From assembly GCA_003279945.1 (NCBI GenBank), contig QCGK01000004.1, positions 1-64,000 on the forward strand: 64,000 nucleotides of DNA, in the 5' to 3' direction. How positions within the stretch are numbered: position 1 is the stretch's first letter; every line of letters begins with the position of its first letter. Origin of the DNA: Prochlorococcus sp. AG-388-A01. GTDB lineage: Bacteria > Cyanobacteriota > Cyanobacteriia > PCC-6307 > Cyanobiaceae. Shown here piece by piece: positions 34,775 to 44,246 of the stretch. Both the position numbers and the translations under genes were made by a program. The notes under the pieces are model-generated. The model did not search any database. It saw only the letters and a list, made by a program, of their open reading frames with translations, and was not told the DNA's origin.

Positions 34775-36808
34775 GTGAATCATATCAGTAAAGGTAAACC
34801 ATTTCCTTTAGGAAGTTCTCTAACTTCACAAGGAGTTAATTTTTCACTAATAGCCACAAATGCAGAATATGTAGAAATCTTATTATTTGAGAATGAGGAC
34901 TCTATTTCCCCAAAAACTATATTGACATTAGATCAGAATCATAATACTGGTCCCTACTGGCATGTTGAAATAAAAAATCTAAATGAAGGTTGTATTTATG
35001 CTTTTAGAATAAAACAAAAAAATAATGAAATTAATAATAACTATGAAAAAAAAGTATTACTTGATCCATGCTCCAGGGGTATTACTGGATGGGGAAGTTA
35101 TAAAAGAGAAAATGCATTAAACACTCAAGAAAATAGTAATTCTTGTCTTAAAAGCGTTGTTTGCGATAGAAAATTATTTAATTTTAAGGATTATCCAAGA
35201 CCGAAGCATTCTTGGGAAGAAACAATTATTTATGAACTCCATATCAAATCCTTCACTGAATCAACTGATAAAAATGAAAGTTGTTTCAAGAAATTTTTAA
35301 AAAAAATTCCGTATCTCAAAGATCTTGGTATTACAGCAATTGAATTACTTCCAATTTTTTGTTTTGATCCAACTGATGCTCCAAATGGTTTAAAGAATTT
35401 TTGGGGTTATAGTCCAATCAATTGGTTTACCCCTCATTTTGAATATCTTTCGAATGAATCGGCCGAAAAGAACAGAGAGGAATTCAGAAGATTAGTAGAG
35501 GAATGTCATAAAGAAGATATTGAAGTCATCTTAGATGTTGTATACAATCACACGTCTGAGGGAGATTCTCAAGGACCTGCAATATCTTGGAAAGGTATAG
35601 ATGAAAATCTTTATTATTTTATAGGAAAAGATAAAAGTTATCAGGACGTCTCTGGGTGCGGTAATACTATTGCAGCAAACAGAGGATTAGTTAGAAAACT
35701 AATAATTGAATCACTAAAATGTTGGGCGAGTGAATTTGGAGTAGATGGTTTTAGATTTGATTTAGGAATTGCCTTATCAAGAGGAGAAAATCTTTCACCA
35801 CTCGAAAATCCTCCAATTTTTGAAGATATAGAATGTGAACCAGAACTTATCGATATAAAATTGATAAGTGAACCATGGGATTGTGGTGGTTTATATAAAT
35901 TAGGTGATTTCCCATCTAAGAATACTTTCACTTGGAATGGTCATTTTAGAGATGACTTGCGGAGATTTTGGAAGGGGGATAAAGATACAGCTTGGAATAT
36001 GAGCGACAAAATAAAAGGTACTCCATCAATTTATAAAGAAGATAATATTTTCCCAAAATCAATAAATTTTATTACTTCACATGATGGATTCACTCTAAAA
36101 GATTTAGTAACTTTCAATAGAAAACATAATTTTGCCAATAGAGAACAAAATAGAGATGGTGATAACCATAACAATTCTTGGAATCATGGTACGGAGGGAC
36201 CAACTACAAACTTCTCAATCAATGATTTAAGAAAAAGACAACAAAAAAATCTTATTCTTAGTTTACTTATCTCTAAAGGTGTTCCAATGATACTTATGGG
36301 CGATGAAATAGGAAGGTCACAAGGCGGTAACAATAATTCTTGGTGCCAAAATAATTTATTAGGTTGGATGAATTGGGAAAATGGTCAACAAGATTTGGAA
36401 TTATTAGAATATTTTAAATACGTTATAAATATCCGAAAAAAACTAATAAACATTTTTAATCCATCTTTCTTTCCTAACAATCAAAACAATGAAAATATTC
36501 CAACATATCATTGGCATGGAACAAAGTTAGATAGCCCCGATTGGAGTAGTTGGTCTCACACAGTTGTCTTTAGCATTAACAAAGGCAATGCTAATCCCCT
36601 GGTTTGGATAGGTTTAAATGCATATTCAAAAAATATCGATTTCCCCTTGCCGAAATGTAAATATAATTGGTTAAAAGTTATTGATACTAGCATGTCTGAG
36701 ATTTTTGAACCCTTAACTATTAATGAAAAATCTGTTTCTATAAAGAGTAGAAGCTCTCTATTAATCATTTCAGAAGAAGTATTTGGGGCAAAAAATAATA
36801 TATTCTAA
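34775..36808 (+). CDS. glgX: Glycogen debranching enzyme / isoamylase (GH13)
   Basis: This 677-residue enzyme cleaves alpha-1,6 branches in glycogen. It has an N-terminal CBM48 domain ('FPLGSSLTSQGVNFSLIATN'), then the GH13 barrel with conserved regions 'ILDVVYNHTSEGD', 'VDGFRFDLGIALSR' (nucleophile Asp), 'KLISEPWDCGG' (acid Glu) and 'ITSHDGFTLKDL' (third Asp). The start is the GTG at 34775. Glycogen is the carbon store of Prochlorococcus, used at night, so a partner of the circadian genes at 56-58 kb in a broad sense. tRNA-Gly follows on the other strand. Confidence 0.94.
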   Translation: MNHISKGKPFPLGSSLTSQGVNFSLIATNAEYVEILLFENEDSISPKTILTLDQNHNTGPYWHVEIKNLNEGCIYAFRIKQKNNEINNNYEKKVLLDPCSRGITGWGSYKRENALNTQENSNSCLKSVVCDRKLFNFKDYPRPKHSWEETIIYELHIKSFTESTDKNESCFKKFLKKIPYLKDLGITAIELLPIFCFDPTDAPNGLKNFWGYSPINWFTPHFEYLSNESAEKNREEFRRLVEECHKEDIEVILDVVYNHTSEGDSQGPAISWKGIDENLYYFIGKDKSYQDVSGCGNTIAANRGLVRKLIIESLKCWASEFGVDGFRFDLGIALSRGENLSPLENPPIFEDIECEPELIDIKLISEPWDCGGLYKLGDFPSKNTFTWNGHFRDDLRRFWKGDKDTAWNMSDKIKGTPSIYKEDNIFPKSINFITSHDGFTLKDLVTFNRKHNFANREQNRDGDNHNNSWNHGTEGPTTNFSINDLRKRQQKNLILSLLISKGVPMILMGDEIGRSQGGNNNSWCQNNLLGWMNWENGQQDLELLEYFKYVINIRKKLINIFNPSFFPNNQNNENIPTYHWHGTKLDSPDWSSWSHTVVFSINKGNANPLVWIGLNAYSKNIDFPLPKCKYNWLKVIDTSMSEIFEPLTINEKSVSIKSRSSLLIISEEVFGAKNNIF

Positions 36809-36809
36809 A

Positions 36810-36880
36810 AGCGGGCGGCGGGAATCGAACCCGCATCTTCAGCTTGGAAGGCTGAGGTTTTACCACTAAACCACGCCCGC
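36810..36880 (-). tRNA. tRNA-Gly (anticodon TCC)
   Basis: On the minus strand GCGGGCG (36880-36874) pairs with CGCCCGC at the 3' end, with T73 at 36810. The anticodon arm reads CTCAGCC-TTCC-AAGCTGAAG with anticodon TCC, reading GGA and GGG. The T arm GCGGGTTCGATTCCCGC is present. It is inserted tail-to-tail against glgX, 1 bp after its stop. Confidence 0.95.
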
Positions 36881-36941
36881 ATTAAGTAATAGAATTACCA
36901 TTGCAATAATACATTATCAAACATTCAACAAAGTAAAAAGA

Positions 36942-38339
36942 TTGGAAAATTCACACTCGAAAAAAAATATTACTAGATCAACAACAAGATTAATGTTCTC
37001 TTATGGGCTAGGAGATGCAGGCACAGGTTTAGTCGCGACGCAATTTGGTTTTTTTCTGTTCAAATTCTTTATTTCTGCTGGTTTACCAGTAATAATTGCA
37101 GGTTCATTATTAATGTTAATAAAGATATGGGATGCAATAAATGATCCTTTAATTGGATGGTTAAGTGATCGGACCAAATCAAGATGGGGTCCCAGAATCC
37201 CCTGGATGGTAGGAGCATCTGTTCCTCTTGGCTTCTCTTTAGCTGCAATATGGTGGACACCCAGTGGTTCCGTGCTAACCAAGACTATTTACTATGCCAT
37301 TATTTCAATAGTCGTAATGACTGCTTATACAAGTATTAATCTTCCTTTTGCAGCTCTATCTACTGAGATTTCTGAAAAAACAGCAATAAGAACAAGACTA
37401 AACGCATCTAGATTTACTGGCTCAATAATTGCAGGACTAACTGGTTTAATAATTGCTGGAGTTGTATTAGGTACCGAAGGATCAGCAAATAATGAATATT
37501 TTTTAATGGGTAAAATAAGTGGATGTATTGCAGTTGCTGTAACATTAATTTCTTGTTGGGGATTGGCTCCATTTGCAAAAAAAGCAAGAAGGCCATCAGG
37601 AAAAGTGGAAGCCATAACACTTCAATTCAAAAGGATCTTCAGAAATAAAAAATTTCTCAAAGTTATTACTCTTTATATTCTTCTCTGGTGCGCCTTACAA
37701 TTGATGCAAACTGTAGCTTTAATCTATGTTGAGGATGTACTGAATGTACCAACATATATTGCGAAATGGATCCCGATACCTTTCCAAATTAGCGCTTTAG
37801 TGGGCTTACAAATATGGACCAGAGTATCAAATAAATTGAATAGAATTTCAGCTTTAAACTATGGAGCTATGATTTGGATTCTTTCATGTACGGCAACTTT
37901 ATTTTTACCTTCTTTATCTAGAGTTTCAGGAGTTGGGGATAATTTATTTCTAAATTTAGGAAACATTATTTTATTCATTCTTTTAATTTTCATAATCTGT
38001 CTTATTGGAATTGGAGCTTCAACTGCTTTTCTGATTCCTTGGTCACTGCTTCCTGATGCAATAGATGAAGATCCAGAGAAACCAGCAGGATTATATACTG
38101 CTTGGATGGTGCTTATTCAGAAGATTGGCATCGCGTTTAGTGTTCAATTATTAGGATTTTTGTTGTATTTATCTGGATATCAATCATGCTTTGTTGATGA
38201 GGATAGTTTAAATATTATTGAACAATGCACATCAGCACAATTAACTATTAGATTATGTATTGGTTTTATACCATCAATATTGGTAATAATTGGTCTATTA
38301 ATCATGAGGGAATGGGATCGAAAATTAATTACGAACTAA
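36942..38339 (+). CDS. Sugar:cation symporter of the GPH (melibiose-type) MFS family
   Basis: A 465-residue protein with about 12 membrane helices. Near the N-terminus 'MFSYGLGDAGTGLVATQFGF' and 'KIWDAINDPLIGWLSDRTKS' match the GPH/MelB signature, the Asp-rich stretch being part of the cation site. 'RWGPRIPWM' follows the second helix, as in the family. Substrate is unknown; glycosides or pentoses are possible. The start is the TTG at 36942. It precedes the MlaE-type permease by 9 bp. Confidence 0.85.
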   Translation: MENSHSKKNITRSTTRLMFSYGLGDAGTGLVATQFGFFLFKFFISAGLPVIIAGSLLMLIKIWDAINDPLIGWLSDRTKSRWGPRIPWMVGASVPLGFSLAAIWWTPSGSVLTKTIYYAIISIVVMTAYTSINLPFAALSTEISEKTAIRTRLNASRFTGSIIAGLTGLIIAGVVLGTEGSANNEYFLMGKISGCIAVAVTLISCWGLAPFAKKARRPSGKVEAITLQFKRIFRNKKFLKVITLYILLWCALQLMQTVALIYVEDVLNVPTYIAKWIPIPFQISALVGLQIWTRVSNKLNRISALNYGAMIWILSCTATLFLPSLSRVSGVGDNLFLNLGNIILFILLIFIICLIGIGASTAFLIPWSLLPDAIDEDPEKPAGLYTAWMVLIQKIGIAFSVQLLGFLLYLSGYQSCFVDEDSLNIIEQCTSAQLTIRLCIGFIPSILVIIGLLIMREWDRKLITN

Positions 38340-38348
38340 TATAAAGAT

Positions 38349-39104
38349 ATGTATTACCCTAAGTTTTTTAAAAGACTTCTAAGCAGCTTAATCATTGGAG
38401 GGCAAGCAGTTAATTGTATCTTCAGAGGTAAAATTTCCAAAAATGATCTTTTTGATCAACTTATGGAGTCAGGTCCTGGTAGTTTATTAATTGTATTAAT
38501 TACAGGAATTGCCGCAGGTACAGTTTTCAATATTCAAGTAGCATCACAGCTTACAAGTATGGGTGTTTCAAGTGAAATTGGAGGTTTATTAGCAGTAGGA
38601 ATGGCGAGAGAAATGGCTCCTCTTCTAACTGCAACTTTAATGACTGGCAAGGTTGCCACTGCTTATGCTGCCCAACTTGGCACTATGAAAGTTACAGAAC
38701 AAATTGAAGCTATAACAATGTTAAGGACGGAACCAGTCCAATATTTGGTGGTTCCAAGGTTACTATCGATGGTAATAATGTCTCCGATACAGTGTCTTTT
38801 ATTTTTATCTGTAGCTTTATGGAGTGGACAAATTTGGAGTACGATATTTTATAAAGTTCCTCCAATAGTTTTTTGGACATCTGTAAGATCAGGTAATGTG
38901 AGCTTAACCAGTTCAGACTTAACTTCAATGTTAATAAAATCTGTAGTTTTCGGATTACTTATTTCAATTATTGCTTGTGGATATGGACTCACAACTAAAG
39001 GTGGCCCAAAAGAAGTTGGAACAAGCACAACAGGAGCAGTTGTAATGACTCTCGTTACTGTATCTTTAATGGATGTATTACTAACACAAATTTTATTTGG
39101 ATAA
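38349..39104 (+). CDS. MlaE/YrbE-type ABC transporter permease (Ycf63 family)
   Basis: A 251-residue permease with about five or six hydrophobic segments and the family core 'GSLLIVLITGIAAGTVFNIQ', 'GGLLAVGMAREMAPLLTATL' and 'TKGGPKEVGTSTTGAVV', the last matching MlaE. Such permeases move phospholipids or other lipids between membranes; the plastid relative is TGD1. The MlaD and MlaF partner genes are not in this window, although they are probably elsewhere on the chromosome. The ATG is at 38349, following the GPH transporter by 9 bp; the neighbour downstream is a DUF3119 protein. Confidence 0.88.
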   Translation: MYYPKFFKRLLSSLIIGGQAVNCIFRGKISKNDLFDQLMESGPGSLLIVLITGIAAGTVFNIQVASQLTSMGVSSEIGGLLAVGMAREMAPLLTATLMTGKVATAYAAQLGTMKVTEQIEAITMLRTEPVQYLVVPRLLSMVIMSPIQCLLFLSVALWSGQIWSTIFYKVPPIVFWTSVRSGNVSLTSSDLTSMLIKSVVFGLLISIIACGYGLTTKGGPKEVGTSTTGAVVMTLVTVSLMDVLLTQILFG

Positions 39105-39108
39105 TTCT

Positions 39109-39513
39109 ATGTTCAACACTAAATCAAAAAAAGAAGAACCAGTAATAATATCGCCATCATTTCAATTACCAATAATTCTAATAGTTTTAAGTTTTATGCT
39201 TTTATTTTTGAATATTGGTTCTTTGCCAACAATAGTTTCTGCATCATTTAGCTTTTTTTTATTGCTTCAGTCATTTACCTTAAGAATAAAAATAACAAAT
39301 AATGATTTTGTCGTTTTACAATTAGGTAAAGAGATTAGAACTTTTCCATTCAAGAACTGGGTATCATGGAAATTCTTTTTTCCTATAATCCCAGGTATTT
39401 TTTATTTTAGAGAAAAGTCTAGTCCTCATCTATTACCTATATTATTCAATCCAAAACAATTAAAAGATGAACTTTTAAAGAAAGTTAACTCCCTGGAAAT
39501 TAAAAATTCCTAA
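39109..39513 (+). CDS. DUF3119 family protein
   Basis: A 134-residue protein from the ATG at 39109, five bases after the permease stop; an in-frame TTG at 39097 would overlap that stop. It has two membrane helices (about residues 19-50, 'LPIILIVLSFMLLFLNIG' and 'IVSASFSFFLLLQSFTL') and a PH-like soluble part 'FVVLQLGKEIRTFPFKNW', 'PGIFYFREKSSPHLLPILFN', typical of DUF3119, a cyanobacterial family. Function unknown. Position directly after a lipid-type permease and before DUF3086 is conserved in related genomes as far as I recall, but I could not check. Confidence 0.72.
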   Translation: MFNTKSKKEEPVIISPSFQLPIILIVLSFMLLFLNIGSLPTIVSASFSFFLLLQSFTLRIKITNNDFVVLQLGKEIRTFPFKNWVSWKFFFPIIPGIFYFREKSSPHLLPILFNPKQLKDELLKKVNSLEIKNS

Positions 39514-39548
39514 AAATCAGTGTTTGCTTAATCATCAAATTTTTTTAA

Positions 39549-40559
39549 ATGACCAATACAGAAATTTCAAACAATAATCCTGAGAAGGCATTAATGGAAA
39601 ATAAGTCAATTTCAGATGATAAAACCAAAGAGATTAGTAAGAAAAATACAACACAAAATAAAAAGATTACCTTAAAGAACGATAAATCAAAAAAATCTTT
39701 TGATGAAGTTTCTAATCAGATTTTTAGCGATCTTGTTACAAAAAAAGACTCTTTAATTGAAGAAATAAAAGAATTAGAAACAAAGAAAAATGAATTAGAA
39801 CAAGATATTGAGTCAAATTTTAAGGGACAGTCAGATAATATTGCTAAAAGAGTTAAGGGCTTTCAAGAGTACTTAACTGGAGCTTTGCAGAATCTTTCAC
39901 AAAACGTAGAGAAACTTGAATTAGTGTCTCAACCAATAATCGTAAAGCCATCTCCCCTTGATGAGAAAAAGCAAGATAATAGCTCAAATAATGTGGTTAA
40001 GGTTACTGCTCTTTCTGAAACATTTAAACCTGATGAAGGGATTATTAAAAGTTGCTTTTCAAGTTTCACAGAACAACCTGATTTTTATGCTGAACCTTGG
40101 AAATTAAGACGTAGTCTTGATTCATCAGATATAGAAATTATGGATGATTGGTTCTTTAACATGGGCGGGAGAGGTTCTCTTGAAAGTAGAGGATCTCGAC
40201 AAAAAAATGCCTTGTTATCAGCGGGTTTAATATCTATTCTTGGCGAATTATATGGAGATCAGTTTCAGACTCTTATTTTAGCTTCACAGCCTGAACGACT
40301 AGGAGAATGGAGAAGAATTCTTCAAGATTCACTAGGTCTCACAAGGGATGACTTTGGACCTAATAGTGGGATTGTTCTTTTTGAAAGGCCTGAAGGTGTC
40401 ATCGAAAGAGCAGATAGATTAGAAGCTAATGAAGAATTGCCATTTATTATCATTGATGCAGCAGAAACCTCAGTTGAAATTCCAATACTTCAATTCCCAT
40501 TATGGGTTGCATATGCTGGTTCAGATAATGAAATTTACGATGATCTTGAACTAAACTAA
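39549..40559 (+). CDS. DUF3086 family protein
   Basis: A 336-residue cyanobacterial protein. The N-terminal 60 residues are Lys/Asn/Ser rich and probably disordered. A coiled coil follows (about residues 68-95, '[20 protein letters not shown]'). The rest is a conserved domain with '[20 protein letters not shown]', '[20 protein letters not shown]' and '[20 protein letters not shown]', which I associate with DUF3086. No catalytic motif is visible. It stands between DUF3119 and plsY on the same strand with short gaps. Confidence 0.78.
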   Translation: MTNTEISNNNPEKALMENKSISDDKTKEISKKNTTQNKKITLKNDKSKKSFDEVSNQIFSDLVTKKDSLIEEIKELETKKNELEQDIESNFKGQSDNIAKRVKGFQEYLTGALQNLSQNVEKLELVSQPIIVKPSPLDEKKQDNSSNNVVKVTALSETFKPDEGIIKSCFSSFTEQPDFYAEPWKLRRSLDSSDIEIMDDWFFNMGGRGSLESRGSRQKNALLSAGLISILGELYGDQFQTLILASQPERLGEWRRILQDSLGLTRDDFGPNSGIVLFERPEGVIERADRLEANEELPFIIIDAAETSVEIPILQFPLWVAYAGSDNEIYDDLELN

Positions 40560-40564
40560 TCTTT

Positions 40565-41155
40565 ATGAATATCTTAATAATTTTTGTAAGTTATCTTTTA
40601 GGATCACTTCCGACAGGTTTTTTAATTGGAAAATATCTCAAAAATATTGATCTAAGAACTATAGGTTCTGGATCTACAGGTGCCACAAATGTCTTAAGAA
40701 ATGTTGGGAAATGGCCAGCATTTTTTGTATTTATCATTGACGTTGGAAAAGGCCTTATCGCAGTAAAAATTGCTCAATATTATACAGATCAAGGATTAAT
40801 AGAGGTTATAGCAGGCATATCCGCTATCTCAGGACATATTTGGCCAATATGGCTTAGAGGTAAAGGAGGGAAAGCTGTTGCGACTGGATTAGGTATGTTT
40901 TTGGCTCTTTCTTGGAAAGTTGGGCTAGCATCTCTTGGTATTTTTTTAATAGTCCTAACAAAAACTAAATTTGTTTCTTTATCCAGTATTTCAGCTGCAA
41001 TCTTACTTCCTATTTTTATGTTTTTTTACCTCGGAAATTTTTTGCACTCATACTTTTTTATAAGCTTAATTGTGGCATTATTAGTAATCTGGAAACATAG
41101 AACAAACATAACAAGATTGCTTAAGGGAGAAGAATCCAAAATTAACCAGAATTAA
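40565..41155 (+). CDS. plsY: Glycerol-3-phosphate acyltransferase PlsY
   Basis: PlsY acylates glycerol-3-phosphate from acyl-phosphate, the first step of phospholipid synthesis. The 196-residue membrane protein has five hydrophobic helices and the three family motifs: '[14 protein letters not shown]', '[19 protein letters not shown]' and '[21 protein letters not shown]'. It starts 5 bp after DUF3086. The 3' end overlaps the convergent pyrF by 14 nt. Confidence 0.95.
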   Translation: MNILIIFVSYLLGSLPTGFLIGKYLKNIDLRTIGSGSTGATNVLRNVGKWPAFFVFIIDVGKGLIAVKIAQYYTDQGLIEVIAGISAISGHIWPIWLRGKGGKAVATGLGMFLALSWKVGLASLGIFLIVLTKTKFVSLSSISAAILLPIFMFFYLGNFLHSYFFISLIVALLVIWKHRTNITRLLKGEESKINQN

Positions 41156-41870
41156 TCGATTTAAATATTTCTATTAGAGCTTTATTAGGATCTTTAGCTT
41201 TTGATATTGATCTACCAATGACTAATTTAGAAGCGCCATTATCCATAGCTTCATTGGGAGTCATAATTCTATTTTGATCATCTTTATTTTCAATCTTTAA
41301 CCTGATACCTGGTGTAATTAGTTCAAAATTATCCCTATAAATCGATCTCAACATTTTTACCTCCCATGGGGAACAAACACATCCATCTAATCCAGCATCA
41401 AAAGACAACTTTGCAAGTCTCAATACATTTTCTTCAATTGAATTATCTCTATCAAGATCAGTTTGAAAATCTTTAAGAGAAAAACTTGTTAAAACAGTTA
41501 TTCCTATAACAAATGGAGGTTTTACACTGACAGAGTTGGCTCCATCTAGAGATGCTTTTTTCGAATCCTTAAGAGCTTTTAGACCTGCTGAAGCATGAAT
41601 AGAAATTATATCAACCCCTAATTTTGAGACTTGGTAACATGCTGCACTCATAGTATTTGGAATATCATGAAATTTTAAGTCTAAAAAAATTTTTTTATTT
41701 AAACTTCTCAATATTTCAATAACTCTTGGACCTTCCCTAACAAAAAGTTCTAAACCAACTTTCACCCACTTAATATTAGGACATTTTTCTAGAAGTAATT
41801 TTGCTTGATTTAAATCTAGTCCATCAATTGCCAATATTATTTTGTCTTCTGAATTAAATCTGTTATTCAT
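41142..41870 (-). CDS. pyrF: Orotidine 5'-phosphate decarboxylase
   Basis: PyrF makes UMP from OMP. The 242-residue TIM barrel shows '[19 protein letters not shown]', the catalytic '[20 protein letters not shown]' (Asp-x-Lys-xx-Asp), 'VIGITVLTS' and the phosphate site 'ITPGIRL' and '[13 protein letters not shown]'. It overlaps plsY tail-to-tail and is followed upstream (on its own strand) by tyrS with a 6-bp gap, so tyrS-pyrF should be co-transcribed. Confidence 0.95.
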   Translation of the reverse strand: MNNRFNSEDKIILAIDGLDLNQAKLLLEKCPNIKWVKVGLELFVREGPRVIEILRSLNKKIFLDLKFHDIPNTMSAACYQVSKLGVDIISIHASAGLKALKDSKKASLDGANSVSVKPPFVIGITVLTSFSLKDFQTDLDRDNSIEENVLRLAKLSFDAGLDGCVCSPWEVKMLRSIYRDNFELITPGIRLKIENKDDQNRIMTPNEAMDNGASKLVIGRSISKAKDPNKALIEIFKSINSG

Positions 41871-41876
41871 CTATTT

Positions 41877-43115
41877 TCAGTTTTCAAACCTCTTAATTAT
41901 TTTTTTCCCGATTTGTAAAATTTTTCCTTCCAAATCATTTTTTGAATCAAAAACTAAATCAGGATTTATTACTTTCTGGCTATCAATTTTTACACCCCCA
42001 CCTTTAATGGATCTTTTGGATTCGCTGCTAGATTTGAAAAGTTTTAGAGCACTTAGCAAATAAAAAAACTTAACTGGAAAAACTATTTCTTTTAATGAAA
42101 TCTCTGGGATTTCTCCAACTTTCTCTTTATGTCCAAGGAATAATTTTTCGCAGTTGGATTGTGCTTTTAATGCTTCTTCGGAACCGTGGAATAAAGTAGT
42201 AACTTCTAAAGCCATTCTTCTCTGCAATTCCCGAGGATTTACATCATTAAGAACATTTAGATCTAATTCAGTAAGTAATTTATAGTAGGTAGGTATTATG
42301 TTATCGGGTACTTTTTCTAATTTTGAATACATTGACAGAGGATCTTCGTTCAGTCCTACGGTGTTAAATTCAGATTTACTCATCTTCTTAACTCCATCTA
42401 AACCTATCAAAATTGGTAAGAGAACACCAAATTGAGGTTCTTGTTTAAAATGCCTTTGAAGATCCCTCCCTATTGCAATATTAAATTTCTGATCTGTACC
42501 TCCAAGCTCAATATCCGATTTAACTACTACCGAATCATAACCTTGTAATAGTGGATATAAAAATTCATGCAACGCAATAGGGACTTGTGAAGTATACCTT
42601 TTATTAAATTCCTCCTTAGCTAGCATTTGACTTACTGTTGCACTTCCCATTAATTCAATTATCGAATTCAGGTTTAATCCTTTTAACCATTCACTGTTAT
42701 ATCTAATTTCTATTCTATCTTTTGAATCAAAATCTAAAATAGATTCATTAGCTGGCTTACCCATTCCTAGTTGGGTTAAATATGTTTTTGCATTTTCCTT
42801 AACTTGTTTTTCCGATAATTGCACTCTTGTTTTATTTTTTCCAGTTGGGTCACCTATTTGAGCAGTAAAATCACCAATAATTAAAACCGCAATATGTCCA
42901 TTATCTTGGAATGCCCTAAGTTTTTTAAACAATATGCTGTGCCCAAGGTGAATATCGGTACCAGTTGGATCGATTCCTAGTTTAACCCTTAATTTTTTAT
43001 TGTTTTTTTTCGCATGATCAATTATCTCCGAAAAAGTTTGATCTATTCCCTTAATTGGAAAGTACTCTTCTATTCCTCTTGAAAGCCATGACGGCATTAT
43101 TAATTTATCGGACAT
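41877..43115 (-). CDS. tyrS: Tyrosyl-tRNA synthetase
   Basis: A 412-residue class I synthetase. The first signature is '[20 protein letters not shown]' (HIGH as HLGH), the second is '[10 protein letters not shown]' (KMSKS). '[18 protein letters not shown]' carries the tyrosine-binding residues. The C-terminal end '[19 protein letters not shown]' is an S4-like RNA-binding part. The ATG is at 43115, 19 bp after the DUF1825 gene on the same strand. The same-strand order DUF1825-tyrS-pyrF suggests one transcript. Confidence 0.95.
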   Translation of the reverse strand: MSDKLIMPSWLSRGIEEYFPIKGIDQTFSEIIDHAKKNNKKLRVKLGIDPTGTDIHLGHSILFKKLRAFQDNGHIAVLIIGDFTAQIGDPTGKNKTRVQLSEKQVKENAKTYLTQLGMGKPANESILDFDSKDRIEIRYNSEWLKGLNLNSIIELMGSATVSQMLAKEEFNKRYTSQVPIALHEFLYPLLQGYDSVVVKSDIELGGTDQKFNIAIGRDLQRHFKQEPQFGVLLPILIGLDGVKKMSKSEFNTVGLNEDPLSMYSKLEKVPDNIIPTYYKLLTELDLNVLNDVNPRELQRRMALEVTTLFHGSEEALKAQSNCEKLFLGHKEKVGEIPEISLKEIVFPVKFFYLLSALKLFKSSSESKRSIKGGGVKIDSQKVINPDLVFDSKNDLEGKILQIGKKIIKRFEN

Positions 43116-43134
43116 AAAGCTTTAACCGTTAAGT

Positions 43135-43458
43135 TTAAGAAGTTTTATCAAGTTCATCCTTCATTCTTATTAAGGTTTTGTTCATCTGATCAAACATCTG
43201 ATCCGGGGTAATTCCAAACTGGCTTAACTGAGTCTTTAATTGCTCTACTGTCATTTTTGCCTGAAAATCTTCAGACAATTCAAATCTCTTCATAAAAACC
43301 TTATAACGCTCCATAAGAGATTCCATTTTTTTTATAAACATTTTTTTACCCTCTCTATCAAATTTGCCATAATCAGAACCAAGCTTCATGAGGTCTTGGT
43401 AATCAATAAAAAGCTTTTTAGCTTCTTCTTGTACTATGTCTGACTCAAAAAATCCCAT
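43135..43458 (-). CDS. DUF1825 family protein
   Basis: A 107-residue, mostly helical, acidic and basic protein found in cyanobacteria. 'MGFFESDIVQEEAKKLFIDY' and 'FGITPDQMFDQMNKTLIRMK' are the parts I recognise as DUF1825. No membrane helix, no metal motif. Function unknown. It is the first gene of the minus-strand run towards tyrS and pyrF. Confidence 0.82.
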   Translation of the reverse strand: MGFFESDIVQEEAKKLFIDYQDLMKLGSDYGKFDREGKKMFIKKMESLMERYKVFMKRFELSEDFQAKMTVEQLKTQLSQFGITPDQMFDQMNKTLIRMKDELDKTS

Positions 43459-43604
43459 ATCTACTTTTTTAACTACACAAGATTAAGGCTCAATTACAAG
43501 ATAACAAGAATCTTTTGAATTGATTAGAACATTAATAAAATTTTAGTTTATAAATAATTCTCTGATTTATATTTATTCAGAATTAAATTTAATAAATATG
43601 GTTT

Positions 43605-44222
43605 ATGATTTTGGAAAACTACAACATTAATAATATTTCAAACCAAAGTAGACAATTTGAATTATTTGGTTCAAATACAAATACATCAACTAATATTCAA
43701 AACACAAATAATTTAAAAATCAAACGAGAAACCTTAACTGAGTGGCGAAATAAAATACATAATCACCAACTCAAAATTTCAAAAGATAGTCAAAATAAAA
43801 TTTTTCAACAAACAATCCTACCTGTAAAAAAAAATTTCAATGAAAAAAAAATTGATCCGTTTTCCCTACAACCTTTATCACTAAACTTTTGGAGAACTAA
43901 TCAAAACGTACATAATGGTCCAGCAATGTATTTTGTAATTGACTCTATGGTAGGGTCTAAAATAATTCTTTACATAGGAGAAACAAATTCAGCCAATAAA
44001 AGATGGAAGGGTGAACATGACTGTAAAAATTACCTCATGAACTATAAAGAAGCCCTAGCTCATAACAACCTTTCAAGTCACCAAGATATACGTTTCTGCC
44101 TTGATGTACCTAAAGAAGTAAAATTAAGACGTAAATTAGAACAGCAACTGATATATTTATGGTTACCACCTTTTAATAAAGAAACCAGAGATAGGTGGAA
44201 AACCACTTTCACAAACAATTAA
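43605..44222 (+). CDS. GIY-YIG nuclease-fold protein of unknown role
   Basis: A 205-residue protein. Residues about 105-195 carry a GIY-YIG nuclease core: 'AMYFVID' for the GIY strand, 'ILYIGETNSANKRWKGEHDC' with the YIG, a conserved Arg and His, then 'KLEQQLIYLWLPPFNKE' with the catalytic Glu and the Asn. Thus all expected residues are present, so it may cut DNA or RNA. The first ~100 residues are Asn/Lys rich and show no known domain. It is not near a transposon, intron or UvrC gene. It is 24 bp upstream of pepA on the same strand. Confidence 0.72.
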   Translation: MILENYNINNISNQSRQFELFGSNTNTSTNIQNTNNLKIKRETLTEWRNKIHNHQLKISKDSQNKIFQQTILPVKKNFNEKKIDPFSLQPLSLNFWRTNQNVHNGPAMYFVIDSMVGSKIILYIGETNSANKRWKGEHDCKNYLMNYKEALAHNNLSSHQDIRFCLDVPKEVKLRRKLEQQLIYLWLPPFNKETRDRWKTTFTNN

Positions 44223-44246
44223 AAGTTAATTAAACAAATTTTACAA

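Noticed and set aside
39097-39108. TTG start for the DUF3119 gene
   Set aside because: It overlaps the permease stop; the ATG at 39109 is well spaced. Both remain possible.
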